Source: an uncultured Eggerthellaceae bacterium (GTDB lineage: Bacteria; Actinomycetota; Coriobacteriia; Coriobacteriales; Eggerthellaceae). Taken from it: 27,332 bases of DNA. Positions 1 through 8,241 of this stretch are shown here, piece by piece. Position numbers and translations under genes: made by a program. Each line of letters starts with the position of its first letter. Within the stretch, counting starts at the first letter, position 1. Where the stretch lies: the NCBI GenBank assembly GCA_946626265.1, contig CAMOUE010000006.1:1-27332 (forward strand). Reading direction: 5' to 3'. The notes beneath the pieces are model-generated. The model did not search any database, was not told the origin of the DNA, and saw only the letters and a program-made list of their open reading frames with translations.

Positions 1-2
1 AA

Positions 3-78
3 TGGCGCCCCAGGGCCGATTCGAACGGCCGACACCCGCTTTAGGAGAGCGGTGCTCTGTCCCCTGAGCTACTGGGGC
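3..78 (-). tRNA. tRNA-Arg (anticodon CCU)
   Basis: Read on the minus strand this folds as a complete 76-nt cloverleaf. The acceptor stem GCCCCAG pairs with CTGGGGC, the discriminator is G, and the 3' CCA is encoded. The anticodon stem CCGCT/AGCGG encloses the loop CTCCTAA, giving anticodon CCU, which reads the AGG arginine codon. The T arm GGCCG-TTCGAAT-CGGCC is canonical. It lies 26 nt downstream of the pknB stop on the same strand and appears to have its own promoter overlapping the end of pknB. Confidence 0.97.
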
Positions 79-87
79 GTAGGCGGT

Positions 88-115
88 ATTGTAGCAAATT
101 CTGCCTAATTGTCAT
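88..115 (-). promoter_or_regulatory. Predicted sigma-70-type promoter for tRNA-Arg
   Basis: On the minus strand ATGACA (110-115) is followed after 16 bp by TACAAT (88-93). These match TTGACA and TATAAT at five of six positions each. Initiation would fall near 81, a few bases before the mature tRNA 5' end at 78. The -35 box lies just before the pknB stop codon and so overlaps its coding end. The call rests on consensus only. Confidence 0.55.
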
Positions 116-2177
116 CATCTTCGTCGGAATCGGTCGTTTGGCTCGAAGCCGCCGAAGCGCTCGCGTTCGTGCTCGCGGCAGCGCTGCTCGCGCTCGGGGT
201 GGGCTCCGGCTTGGATGGGTCCTCGGCGAACTCGACGGACAGGCTCACGTCGCCGAGCACATTGGAAAGCGTGACGGACGTGGCGGCTCCATAGGAGTTG
301 CCGTTCGAGTCGTAGACGCCCGACACGACGTAGCCGCTGTTGGGCGAGATGTAGAACGTGACGCTGCCGCCTGACATCACGCTCGTGTACTCGGGCGAGA
401 CGGAGCCGGCAGACGGGTCGTTCGAGTAGGCCGATGCCGAGAAGTACTGGGCGCCCGTGCTGATGACCAGGCTGATAGTCGATCCGCTCTTGGCTTTTTC
501 GCCGGCGCGGGGCGACTGGCTGACGACGGCGCCTTCGGGCACGTCGTTGTCGGGAGCGTAATCGACGACGACTTCGAACCCGGCGTTCTTGAGCTCGGCG
601 GTTGCCTCGCCCTCGAGCGATTTGACGACGTCGGGAACCTTGATCGTCTCCTCGCCGGCCGACAGGATGTACGTTACGGTCGAGCCCTTGTCGACGCGCG
701 TGCCCGCTGCCGGGGTTTGGCGCATGACCTTGTTCTCCTTGATGGTGTTGGAATGCTCCGCTGCGCCCGCCTCGTATGCGAGGCCCACCTTCTGCAGGGC
801 GGCGCGCGCGTCGTTTGCCGTCATGTTCGTGAGGTCGGGGACCTCCACCTGCTCGATGCCCTGCGACACCGAGAGGTTGATTTTCGTGTTGGGCTCCTGC
901 ATTGAGCCCGCATTCGGGCTTTGGCTGATGATCAGGTCCGCCCCGACCTTGTCGTTGTAGACGTAGTCGACGGCCCCGACGCTGAACCCTGCGCTCTTCA
1001 GATCGCCGGCCGCCGCGTCGACCGTCTTGCCCGTGACATCGGGGACCTCTGCGGTCTTGGGCGCGGTGAGCGCGGGGATGACCGTCTGGTACGCGTAGGC
1101 GCCGCCGCCGATGAGCGCTGCGAGCAGGATCACGACCGCGGCAACGCGGCCCCATCTGCGCGGTTTCTTGCCGTTCCCGTTCGGGTCTTTGCTCTGCATC
1201 CAGTTGGTGCCCTGGGCTTGCGCGCCGTTGCTCGCCGACCCGCCCATGACGGCGGTTTTGTCCGTCTCGATTTGCGCCGGGGGAATGACGGGGACGACGT
1301 TCGTGATGAGCGCGGTGTCGGCCGCGGCCATGCCGCCGATGTTCACTTGGCGACCGGACAGGAAGTCGTTGAGCGCATGGCGCATGTCGCGCGCCGTCGC
1401 GAAACGCGCGCGCGGGTCCTTGCTCATGGCCTTCAGGATGATGGCTTCGAGCGAGGGGTCGATGGCCGGGTTCACCTCTCGCGGCGGCACGGGGGTTTCC
1501 TGCACCTGCTTCAGCGCGACGCTGACCGCATCGGGCCCGTCGAAGGGAAGCTGGCCCGTCGCGGCCTCGTAAAGGACGACGCCGAGCGAGTAGATGTCGC
1601 TCGCTGCGGTGAGCTCCTTGCCCTGCGCCTGCTCGGGCGAGATGTAGTGCGCCGTGCCGAGGACCTGCGACGTCTTCGCCTTGACGGAGTTCTTTGCGCG
1701 CGCGATGCCGAAGTCCATGACTTTGACGTTGCCGTCAGGCTGGACCATGATGTTTTGGGGCTTGATGTCGCGGTGGATGATGTCGAGATTGTGCGCCACC
1801 GCGAGGGCCTGGCAAACCTGTGAGCCGATCTCGGCGGCTTTGCGCTGGCTGATCGCGCCGCGTTGCTTGATGGCCGTCTTGAGGTCGGAGCCCCTCACGA
1901 ACTCCATGACGATGTACGACGTGTCGGAATCCTGACCCCAGTCGTAGACGTTGACGATGTAGGGGCTCTGGAGGTTTGCCGCAGCCGCCGCCTCTTGGCG
2001 GAATCGGGCTGTGAATGTCGGGTCTTCCGCATATTGGGGAAGCATGATCTTGATGGCGACGGTACGTCCGAGGACGTTGTCCTGGCCTTGGTATACCTCC
2101 GCCATGCCGCCGATGCCTATGCGCTCGCCGATCAGGTATCGGTTACCCAGCAATCTCCCTGTCAAATTCCCTGCCAC
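105..2177 (-). CDS. pknB: PASTA-domain Ser/Thr protein kinase (PknB-like) with extra C-terminal beta domain
   Basis: Transmembrane Ser/Thr kinase expected to sense muropeptides or lipid II and phosphorylate cell-wall and division proteins. The 690-residue protein has a kinase domain at about 12-275: glycine loop G21-x-G23-G24, Lys43, the HRDIKPQN loop at 135-142 with catalytic Asp137, DFG at 155-157 and SPE at 180-182. A juxtamembrane linker leads to a basic stop (KKPRR) and one membrane helix at about 344-365. Three extracellular PASTA repeats follow at about 375-439, 443-508 and 512-575. Residues about 578-652 then form a beta-rich domain resembling divergent InlB B-repeats, and the protein ends in a Ser/Ala-rich, Asp-rich tail. 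The start is GTG, preceded by AAGGAGA. It is the last protein gene of the fhaA operon, 75 bp after the RodA-PbpA fusion. No pknA is present. The kinase call is firm; the terminal domain call is inference. Confidence 0.95.
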   Translation of the reverse strand: MAGNLTGRLLGNRYLIGERIGIGGMAEVYQGQDNVLGRTVAIKIMLPQYAEDPTFTARFRQEAAAAANLQSPYIVNVYDWGQDSDTSYIVMEFVRGSDLKTAIKQRGAISQRKAAEIGSQVCQALAVAHNLDIIHRDIKPQNIMVQPDGNVKVMDFGIARAKNSVKAKTSQVLGTAHYISPEQAQGKELTAASDIYSLGVVLYEAATGQLPFDGPDAVSVALKQVQETPVPPREVNPAIDPSLEAIILKAMSKDPRARFATARDMRHALNDFLSGRQVNIGGMAAADTALITNVVPVIPPAQIETDKTAVMGGSASNGAQAQGTNWMQSKDPNGNGKKPRRWGRVAAVVILLAALIGGGAYAYQTVIPALTAPKTAEVPDVTGKTVDAAAGDLKSAGFSVGAVDYVYNDKVGADLIISQSPNAGSMQEPNTKINLSVSQGIEQVEVPDLTNMTANDARAALQKVGLAYEAGAAEHSNTIKENKVMRQTPAAGTRVDKGSTVTYILSAGEETIKVPDVVKSLEGEATAELKNAGFEVVVDYAPDNDVPEGAVVSQSPRAGEKAKSGSTISLVISTGAQYFSASAYSNDPSAGSVSPEYTSVMSGGSVTFYISPNSGYVVSGVYDSNGNSYGAATSVTLSNVLGDVSLSVEFAEDPSKPEPTPSASSAAASTNASASAASSQTTDSDEDDDN

Positions 2178-2252
2178 GACTATTCTCCTTCATGCTTCGT
2201 GTTCGTGTTTAAGCGGCGATTTTGTGCACACGAATCATTAGCGTATATCATC

Positions 2253-5018
2253 CTACAAAATTCCCTTTAGTTGTAGTGCCGTTTGCAAAACATTTCTCGC
2301 TTTTAATGCGGCGTTATCCGAGTTTTCGCTATCGATGGCCTGCTCGAGTATCACGGCGACGACGACTTCGGGGTCCTCGGCGGGGGCGTACCCGACAAAC
2401 CAGCTGTCGTCGGCATCGTTGCCCGTCTCCGCGGTCCCCGTCTTTCCCGCGACAGCCGCGCTTTGGAGTTGGGCGTTGTATCCGGTGCCGTTGCTGACGA
2501 CGCCCTCGAGCACGGTCGTCATGCGGTCGGCCGTCCTCTTGCTCACGGCTTGCTGGAACGTGGTCGGGCTTGCGGTGAAGCTGCGTTGCCCGTTCGCGTT
2601 GTAGATGCCCTCGACTAGGTAGGGATGCATGATGGTCCCGTCGTTCGCGAGCGCGCAGCCGACCATCGCCATCTCGAGCACGGTCGCGATCGGGCCCCCG
2701 CCCGCCTCGTCGCCGACGGGTTGGCCGACGGCCGCCCAGGCCGTCTCCCAAACGCTCATCTGGCGGGGGTCGGACATGACCGACATCGCGAGCGGGAGGT
2801 CGAAGTCGAGTTGCTTGTTGAAGCCGAACGCCTCGGCTCCCGAGGCGAGCACGTCGGCGCCGATTTCGACACCGAGCTGGGCAAAGGCGGTATTTGACGA
2901 CATCTCGGTCGCTTGGGCGAGCGTGAGCTCGCCGTAGTCGTTGCCGTCGAAGTTCCTCACGGGGGCGTTGCCGATTTCCATCTCGCCCGGGGAGTCGAAG
3001 ACGGTGTCCTCGCTGGCGATGTCGTTCTCGAGTGCCGTGGCGAGCGTGATCATCTTGAACGTGGAGCCGGGTGCGTACTGCGCCTGCGTGGCCCTGTTCA
3101 GAAGCGCGGTCGTGCCGCTGCCCGCAGCCGCTTCGTCGAGCACCGTGTCGAAGTCGGCGGCGTCGTAAGTCGGCGAAGAGGCCATCGCGAGGACGGCGCC
3201 CGATTTCGGGTCGATGACGACGCAGGCGCCCGTATAGCCCTCGATTGCCTGCTGAGCGGCGCGTTGCACGCCCGAGTCGATCGTGAGCACGATGTCGTGG
3301 CCTGGGGTGGTGATGCCCGCCTGCGCGTTGAGCACGTCGAGCCACGACGCGAAGTTCTGCTCGCCGGTCAGCGTCTCGTTTTGGCTCGCCTCGATGCCGC
3401 TCGTGCCGTACTTCGTGGAGTAGTAGCCCACGACCTGCGATGCGAGGTCGCCGGCGGGGTACGAGCGCGCATAGGTGCCGTCGTCGGTCAGGATGCTTTC
3501 GGCGAGCGTGACGCCGTCGTACGTTGCGATCGTGCCGCGCTTGACCGTCGCCTCTCGGGCGGCGGTGTGGTTGTTGCCCGGCATGTTCTGGTAGTCCTTG
3601 GCCTGCACGACCATGATGAGCGTCAGGTTCGCGACGAGGGCTACGAAGAGGAGCGAGAGCAGGACGATGGACGTCGTGAGCCGCTTGCCGAGCGAGACGC
3701 GCCCGAGCACGCTGTTGGCCTGCAGCATCGACGTCGCGTTTTCCATCTCCGCGCTGACGCCGGTGCCCTCGTCGCCGCAGCGGAGCAGGAAGCCGATCGC
3801 GATGAAACTGGCGAGCAGCGAAGAACCGCCCTGGCTCACGAACGGGAGCGTGAGGCCCGTGAGGGGGATGAGCCTCGTCACGCCGCCCACGATGATGAAC
3901 GCCTGCAGGACGATGGTCGTCGTCACGCCTGCCGCGACGAGCGAGCTGAAGTCGCTTTTCGCGCGTGCGGCGGTCACGTAGCCGCGGATGGCGAAGCTGA
4001 GGTACACGAGCAGGATGCCGGCGCTGCCGAGCAGGCCGCATTCCTCGGCGATGGCGGCGAAAATGAAGTCGCTTTCGACGACGGGGATCTGGTCGGCGAG
4101 GCCGCGGCCGATGCCTACGCCGAACAGGTCGCCGTCGGCCATGGAGTACAGGCCCTGGAGCATCTGGTATCCGGCGCCTTGCGGGTCGGCGAACGGGTCG
4201 AGCCAGTTCGCGACGCGCACCTGCACGTGCGAGAACGCGAGGTAGGCACCTACGAAGCCAAGCGTTATGAGCAGGACGCCCACGACGAGGTAGAGTCGCT
4301 TGCCCGTGGCGACGTAGAGCATGGCGAGGAACACGAAGAAGAAGACGAGGGCGCTGCCGAGGTCTTTCTCGAAGATGACGATGAGAAGCGCGATGGCCCA
4401 CATGACGATCATGGGCGCGAGCGTGCGGATGTCGGGCAGCCGGAACGGCCCGACGCGCCACGTGAACACGGAGAGCAGCTCGCGGTTCGCCGAGAGGTAG
4501 CTGGCCAGGAACAGGACTATTACGACCTTGGCCAGCTCGCCCGGCTGGAACGAGAACGGGCCGATTGACAGCCAAATCCGGCTTCCGTAGATTTCCTGCC
4601 CGACAAAGGGCAGCAACGGCGAGAGCAGAAGCAGGAAGCCGATGGCCATGAGCGTGTACTTGTAATGCGCGAGCTTTTCGAGGTTCCGCGAGAATGCGAG
4701 GACCAAGATCATGCATGCAACGCCGAGAAACAGCCAAATGACCTGGTTGTATGCGAGGTTTGGCGCAAGTCTGGTCACGAATGCGATGCCCGTGCCCGAC
4801 AGCACGAACACAAGCGGGAGTATTGCCGGGTCGGCGTCCGGTGCGAAAAACCTGATGGAAAGGTGCGCGACGACGAAGGCGGCGAAGATGCCGATGGGCA
4901 CGCCCAGCGTCGTGAAGCCTAGCCGCTGCCCCTGGTTTAGCGCGAGCATCGCGAACAGCAGGATGACGATCGGGGCCCCGACGCAGAGGAGCATGAGTTC
5001 GAGGCTACGCCGCGTCAT
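2253..5018 (-). CDS. Fused SEDS glycosyltransferase (RodA/FtsW) and class B penicillin-binding protein
   Basis: A 921-residue polypeptide combining two peptidoglycan synthases that are normally separate. Residues about 8-415 form the multi-span SEDS lipid II polymerase, including ESDFIFAAIAEE with Asp317 (aligned by eye with the SEDS catalytic aspartate) and the conserved VSQGGSS segment at 394-400. A short cytoplasmic linker leads to one helix at about 447-471. An extracellular PBP dimerisation region and a transpeptidase domain follow with all three motifs: STFK (Ser652, Lys655), SSN (707-709) and KTGT (859-862). Both halves therefore look catalytically intact. The ATG at 5018 was chosen because AAGGAG lies just upstream. 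The frame stays open further upstream, but that stretch is Arg/Pro-rich out-of-frame translation of pstP. The gene overlaps the pstP end by 14 bp, indicating translational coupling. The mycobacterial counterparts are the separate genes rodA and pbpA. Confidence 0.95.
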   Translation of the reverse strand: MTRRSLELMLLCVGAPIVILLFAMLALNQGQRLGFTTLGVPIGIFAAFVVAHLSIRFFAPDADPAILPLVFVLSGTGIAFVTRLAPNLAYNQVIWLFLGVACMILVLAFSRNLEKLAHYKYTLMAIGFLLLLSPLLPFVGQEIYGSRIWLSIGPFSFQPGELAKVVIVLFLASYLSANRELLSVFTWRVGPFRLPDIRTLAPMIVMWAIALLIVIFEKDLGSALVFFFVFLAMLYVATGKRLYLVVGVLLITLGFVGAYLAFSHVQVRVANWLDPFADPQGAGYQMLQGLYSMADGDLFGVGIGRGLADQIPVVESDFIFAAIAEECGLLGSAGILLVYLSFAIRGYVTAARAKSDFSSLVAAGVTTTIVLQAFIIVGGVTRLIPLTGLTLPFVSQGGSSLLASFIAIGFLLRCGDEGTGVSAEMENATSMLQANSVLGRVSLGKRLTTSIVLLSLLFVALVANLTLIMVVQAKDYQNMPGNNHTAAREATVKRGTIATYDGVTLAESILTDDGTYARSYPAGDLASQVVGYYSTKYGTSGIEASQNETLTGEQNFASWLDVLNAQAGITTPGHDIVLTIDSGVQRAAQQAIEGYTGACVVIDPKSGAVLAMASSPTYDAADFDTVLDEAAAGSGTTALLNRATQAQYAPGSTFKMITLATALENDIASEDTVFDSPGEMEIGNAPVRNFDGNDYGELTLAQATEMSSNTAFAQLGVEIGADVLASGAEAFGFNKQLDFDLPLAMSVMSDPRQMSVWETAWAAVGQPVGDEAGGGPIATVLEMAMVGCALANDGTIMHPYLVEGIYNANGQRSFTASPTTFQQAVSKRTADRMTTVLEGVVSNGTGYNAQLQSAAVAGKTGTAETGNDADDSWFVGYAPAEDPEVVVAVILEQAIDSENSDNAALKARNVLQTALQLKGIL

Positions 5019-6243
5019 TCCCCGGCTCCTTCTCCGCGGCGCTCGCCGATTCCGAGGCGGAATCCGTCGACGATGCAGATGCGGCCGCCCCGGACGCGGA
5101 TGCCGCGGATGCAGACGCGGCGCTCTGGCTTTCCTTGGATGCGCCCTTCTGCGCCTCGATGTCGTCACGGTAGGACTTAACGAGCTCTTGGGCCTCTTGG
5201 AGGTCCTTGACGCGCATGCCCTTCTTGATGCTCGACGCGGCGGAAGGGGCGAGGTCGTCAATGTTTATGTCCGTGGTCTCGATCAGCTCGGAATACGTGA
5301 AGCCGAAGACGTCGCCCGGCACGCCGCGGTACACGGCGACCTTCCCGTTGTCCTCGGCGAGGTAGGCCGAATTGTGGAGGTAGGCCGAGCCGCCCCCGAT
5401 CGTGCCGCCGAGGATCGCTGCGAGCAGGACGACTACGAGGACGATGGACAACGCGGTCTTGCGCCGGGCCTTTTGCCGGCGAGCCTCCGCGGGGCCCGTT
5501 GCGCTGGCGACGATGACCGTGACGTTGTCGGCACCGCCGGCCGCGATCGCCTCGTTCACGAGCGCGGCTGCGCAGCGTTGCGGGTCGGCGACGCGGTTCA
5601 TGACCTCTTCGATCTTTTCGTCCGTGATCATGGCCGTCAGCCCGTCCGAGCAGACGAGCAGGCGATCGCCCGCCTCGACGTGAATCTCGTAGAGGTCGGG
5701 CACGGTGTCGGGGTCGTTGCCGAGCGCGCGCGTGATGACCGAGCGGTTCGGATGAATGCGCGCTTCCTCGGGGGTTATCTGACCTGCTTCGATCATGTTC
5801 GCCATGAGGCTGTGGTCGCGGGTGAGCTGGGAAAGCGTCCCGCCGTGCATGAGGTAGGCGCGGGAGTCCCCGACCTGCGCGATGACGAGCCGGTCGCCTT
5901 CGAGCATGGTCGCCGTGCAGGTCGTGCCCATGCCGTCGCGGCCCTCGCCCGACAGGGCTGCGTTGATGATTTCCCTGTTGGCTTGCTCGACGGCTTTGCC
6001 GAGTTCCTCGGCGTCGGCGTGCGATGGAGCGCATTCCTCGACGATGGTCACGCAGATTTCCGACGCGACCTCGCCGGCCGCGTGCCCGCCCATCCCGTCG
6101 GCAACCACGAACAGCGGTGGCTTCACGATGAGCGAGTCCTCGTTCTGCTCGCGGACGCATCCGACGTCGGTGCGGCTGCCGAATGCGGTTATGGCGCCGG
6201 TACGCGTGCGCTTTGTCGATTGATATGAACCGTGTCGTGCCAT
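5005..6243 (-). CDS. pstP: PP2C-family Ser/Thr protein phosphatase, membrane-anchored (PstP-like)
   Basis: Metal-dependent phosphatase expected to reverse phosphorylation by the PknB kinase. Of 412 residues, about 20-248 form the PP2C domain. It carries the metal-binding set Asp36 (QNEDS), Asp49-Gly50 (VADGMGGHAAGE), Asp200-Gly201 (CSDGLT) and Asp239 (GADNVT), plus the conserved TTCTA and QVGDSRAY segments. One membrane helix lies at about 263-284. About 125 residues would then be outside the cell, ending in a Ser/Ala-rich low-complexity tail, as in mycobacterial PstP. Its ATG follows the fhaB stop with no gap (TAGATG), and its end overlaps the SEDS-PBP gene, so it sits in the middle of a tightly coupled operon. 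The ribosome site is weak (GAGG), consistent with coupling to fhaB translation. Confidence 0.95.
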   Translation of the reverse strand: MARHGSYQSTKRTRTGAITAFGSRTDVGCVREQNEDSLIVKPPLFVVADGMGGHAAGEVASEICVTIVEECAPSHADAEELGKAVEQANREIINAALSGEGRDGMGTTCTATMLEGDRLVIAQVGDSRAYLMHGGTLSQLTRDHSLMANMIEAGQITPEEARIHPNRSVITRALGNDPDTVPDLYEIHVEAGDRLLVCSDGLTAMITDEKIEEVMNRVADPQRCAAALVNEAIAAGGADNVTVIVASATGPAEARRQKARRKTALSIVLVVVLLAAILGGTIGGGSAYLHNSAYLAEDNGKVAVYRGVPGDVFGFTYSELIETTDINIDDLAPSAASSIKKGMRVKDLQEAQELVKSYRDDIEAQKGASKESQSAASASAASASGAAASASSTDSASESASAAEKEPGNDAA

Positions 6244-6657
6244 CTAGCTGCGCCTCACTCGGATGGAAACATCGCCAACGTTCACGACATCGTTCTCGTT
6301 GAGCGAGGTCGGATCGCTGATGAGCTGGCCGTTCACGGCAGTTCCGTTCGTCGAGCCGAGGTCTTCCACGAAAAGGTTCTGGCCCATCAGCGTGAAGCGG
6401 GCATGACGTGCGGACACGTAGCCCGCGCCGATGACGATGTCGGCGCTCGGCGAGCGCCCGACGATGACGGGGCCCCTCACGACGATGGAGACGCCGCGGA
6501 GCTCTTTGGGCCCTTTCTCGACTGAGAGGTTCCACGTGCGTTCCTTTTTACGCTGGCCGCGCACAAGCCCGATTCCCGTTCGCATGATGGCGAAGAGGAA
6601 CAGGTAGAGCAATGCGACGAAAAGCAGACGTCCGATGAGCAGAACGACGTCTATCAC
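6244..6657 (-). CDS. fhaB: Membrane-anchored FHA-domain protein (FhaB/FipA-like)
   Basis: Small phosphothreonine-reading adaptor of 137 residues. An N-terminal membrane helix (about 4-25) is followed by a basic stretch (RGQRKKER) and an FHA domain at about 52-135. The FHA domain has the diagnostic Gly-Arg-Ser (67-69), Ser-Ala-Arg-His (82-85) and Ser-Thr-Asn-Gly (102-105) motifs used for pThr binding. The start is GTG, with a strong GGAGG site 5 nt upstream. It corresponds in position and architecture to mycobacterial Rv0019c (FhaB/FipA), which is linked to PknB-family kinase signalling and division. The partner here is inferred from operon context, not visible in the sequence. Confidence 0.92.
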   Translation of the reverse strand: MIDVVLLIGRLLFVALLYLFLFAIMRTGIGLVRGQRKKERTWNLSVEKGPKELRGVSIVVRGPVIVGRSPSADIVIGAGYVSARHARFTLMGQNLFVEDLGSTNGTAVNGQLISDPTSLNENDVVNVGDVSIRVRRS

Positions 6658-6738
6658 AAAAGCCTCCCTCGTGTTCTGTAAATCGAGCCCGGTCCGCTGT
6701 CGGCGCTACACGCGTTGCGCGGCTCACAGTTGCCGGAT

Positions 6739-6761
6739 GCGGGCATGATGGCGCTGCCCGC
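6739..6761 (-). other. Hairpin in the fhaA-fhaB intergenic gap
   Basis: GCGGGCA (6739-6745) pairs with TGCCCGC (6755-6761) around a 9-nt loop. It lies in the 130-bp spacer (6658-6787) between fhaA and fhaB, the only sizeable gap in an otherwise compact operon. No T-tract follows on the minus strand, so it is more likely an RNA-processing or stability element than a terminator. I found no convincing promoter for fhaB in the spacer. Confidence 0.4.
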
Positions 6762-6787
6762 GCTTGCCGTGGGGCGCCATCCAATCG

Positions 6788-7876
6788 TTAGCGAGTAATC
6801 TCGAATCGAAAATCCGTCTTGCCGATGGTGACGATATCGCCGGGGTAAAGCGGATGGGATGCGACCGAGACCCCGTTGACCAACGTGCCGTTCATTGAAC
6901 GGAGGTCGGTGATGACCCAAATCCCCTGGGCGTTCAGGTGCAGCTCGGCATGCCTGCGGCTTGCGTTGATGTCCTGGATGACGATGTCGTTGTGCGTTTC
7001 GCGGCCGAGCGTGATCGACGTTCCTGCAAGGTCGTACGCGCGCTGGTAGGTGAGGTCGACCAAGCGGGCGCGAACGGCGCGCTGGTCGGGAATCACGTCC
7101 AGGTCCGAGCCGTCGGCGAACGTCACCGTGGCGGGGGCTTCCTGCTCGACGGCTTCCTCGACGGGCGGTTGCACGTAATCGTAGCCGTCGCCCGCGAACT
7201 CGGCGCTATCGGTCGCCTTGTCGCGGTAATCCTCGAAGTCCTCGCTGTTGAACGTGTACTCGCCGTAGTCGATCGAACGGTCGATCTCCTCCTCGGGGAC
7301 GTAGGGCAGCGGCGGCTTGCGCTTGGGCTGCTCGGGTTCCTGGCTCGCCGGCTCCGGGTCGCGGTAGCTGTACTCGAAGTTGCCATACCCGTTGTTCCAG
7401 GCGTCGACGGCGTATCCGTAACCCTGCTGCGCTTGGCCTGCGGATTGGGCACGGGGGATAATCCCGTAGCGCTCGAACTCCTCGGTGCGCAGCTGCTCGA
7501 TGATGGGCGCTGCGACGATTTCGGCGATAACGTCGAACTTGCCGCGCTTGAGGCCCTCGTCGACCACGAAGCGCACGAGCGGGCTCCCGTCCATGACCAG
7601 TCCGTCTTGCACGGCTTTCGCCTCGAGGTACGTTTCCGTCTGGCCGGCCAGCGTGGGGTAGTGGCCGAAAAGGCGCTTGTCGTCGTCGGGATTGACGAGC
7701 ACCGTGTAGAGCGTGGGAGCATATTCACGACCGGCGCCGACCATGGTCTCGCGGCGCATCTGCTTCTCGGCCTTCTTTGTTATTTGAACGGGTGTGATAG
7801 GCGCCTTTGACATTTTGTCCGCAGCACCCTCGAATGTGTCTTCCATTCGGTTCTCAAACTTCGAGAAAAAGCCCAT
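6788..7876 (-). CDS. fhaA: FHA-domain protein with N-terminal DUF3662-type domain (FhaA-like)
   Basis: A 362-residue cytoplasmic adaptor. Residues about 1-130 resemble the FhaA N-terminal (DUF3662) domain, beginning MGFFSKFENRMEDTFEG with the TPVQITKKAEKQMR segment typical of the family. Residues about 140-265 are a Tyr/Glu/Pro-rich, probably disordered linker. The C-terminal FHA domain at about 275-360 has Gly-Arg-Glu (291-293), Ser-Arg-Arg-His (306-309) and Ser-Met-Asn-Gly (327-330). In mycobacteria FhaA binds phosphorylated MviN/MurJ and PknB-pathway proteins to control peptidoglycan synthesis; the same role is inferred here. The ATG at 7876 has AAGGAG 6 nt upstream and lies about 50 nt downstream of a good promoter. 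It is the first gene of the operon. Confidence 0.93.
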   Translation of the reverse strand: MGFFSKFENRMEDTFEGAADKMSKAPITPVQITKKAEKQMRRETMVGAGREYAPTLYTVLVNPDDDKRLFGHYPTLAGQTETYLEAKAVQDGLVMDGSPLVRFVVDEGLKRGKFDVIAEIVAAPIIEQLRTEEFERYGIIPRAQSAGQAQQGYGYAVDAWNNGYGNFEYSYRDPEPASQEPEQPKRKPPLPYVPEEEIDRSIDYGEYTFNSEDFEDYRDKATDSAEFAGDGYDYVQPPVEEAVEQEAPATVTFADGSDLDVIPDQRAVRARLVDLTYQRAYDLAGTSITLGRETHNDIVIQDINASRRHAELHLNAQGIWVITDLRSMNGTLVNGVSVASHPLYPGDIVTIGKTDFRFEITR

Positions 7877-7932
7877 CGGTACTCCTTGTTCGCTGCGTTT
7901 AGAGTCGTTTCTCGTATGCCATAGTGGGGTTC

Positions 7933-7962
7933 ATTATCCTGCTATGCGTCGTACGTTTTCAA
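7933..7962 (-). promoter_or_regulatory. Predicted promoter of the fhaA-pknB operon
   Basis: On the minus strand TTGAAA (7957-7962) is separated by 18 bp from GATAAT (7933-7938). Each matches the sigma-70 consensus at five of six (TTGACA) and five of six (TATAAT) positions. Transcription would start near 7925, leaving a leader of about 50 nt. The bases from here to the tRNA-Thr promoter at 8185 show no gene and no other clear signal. Confidence 0.6.
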
Positions 7963-8184
7963 GGCGCAGGCTGCTAACAGTGCGATTTCCACAAGAATTT
8001 GGAACCGAATTGGAACGTTGCTGAAAGCGTTTTACGTTTCTGTTGGGTCGACAACCCGCGGGAACTCGCGACCTGCGCAGGGATGCGAGTGCTCGAGGAG
8101 TTTCGCTCAAGCTAACTTTGAAGCATGGGGCGTATGCCGCATGGCGTGTGGGGTTTTGGGTATTTGATGGTTAGCCGTTCGTGA

Positions 8185-8213
8185 TTGCACAAGCCGCGAA
8201 TCTGCGATATACT
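8185..8213 (+). promoter_or_regulatory. Predicted promoter for tRNA-Thr
   Basis: TTGCAC (8185-8190), a 17-bp spacer and TATACT (8208-8213) give a near-consensus sigma-70-type promoter. Transcription would begin about 8220, just before a small hairpin in the tRNA leader. Confidence 0.7.
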
Positions 8214-8221
8214 GCCAAATC

Positions 8222-8237
8222 GCACTTGAAAAAGTGC
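8222..8237 (+). other. GNRA-capped hairpin in the tRNA-Thr 5' leader
   Basis: GCACTT (8222-8227) and AAGTGC (8232-8237) pair perfectly around GAAA, a GNRA tetraloop. It would occupy almost the whole predicted 5' leader and ends 4 nt before the mature tRNA 5' end. It may affect RNase P access or leader stability. Confidence 0.5.
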
Positions 8238-8241
8238 TGTT

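Noticed and set aside
2178..2252. Separate promoter for pknB in the 75-bp gap
   Set aside because: AT-rich hexamers are present but no pair has acceptable spacing.
2913..4568. Plus-strand 551-codon frame opposite the SEDS-PBP gene
   Set aside because: Arg/Glu/Asp-rich shadow typical of the strand opposite high-GC3 genes; the minus-strand protein has complete family motifs.
5019..5261. N-terminal extension of the SEDS-PBP gene
   Set aside because: The added 81 residues are Arg/Pro/His-rich and correspond to out-of-frame translation of pstP; the AAGGAG-preceded ATG at 5018 is far better.
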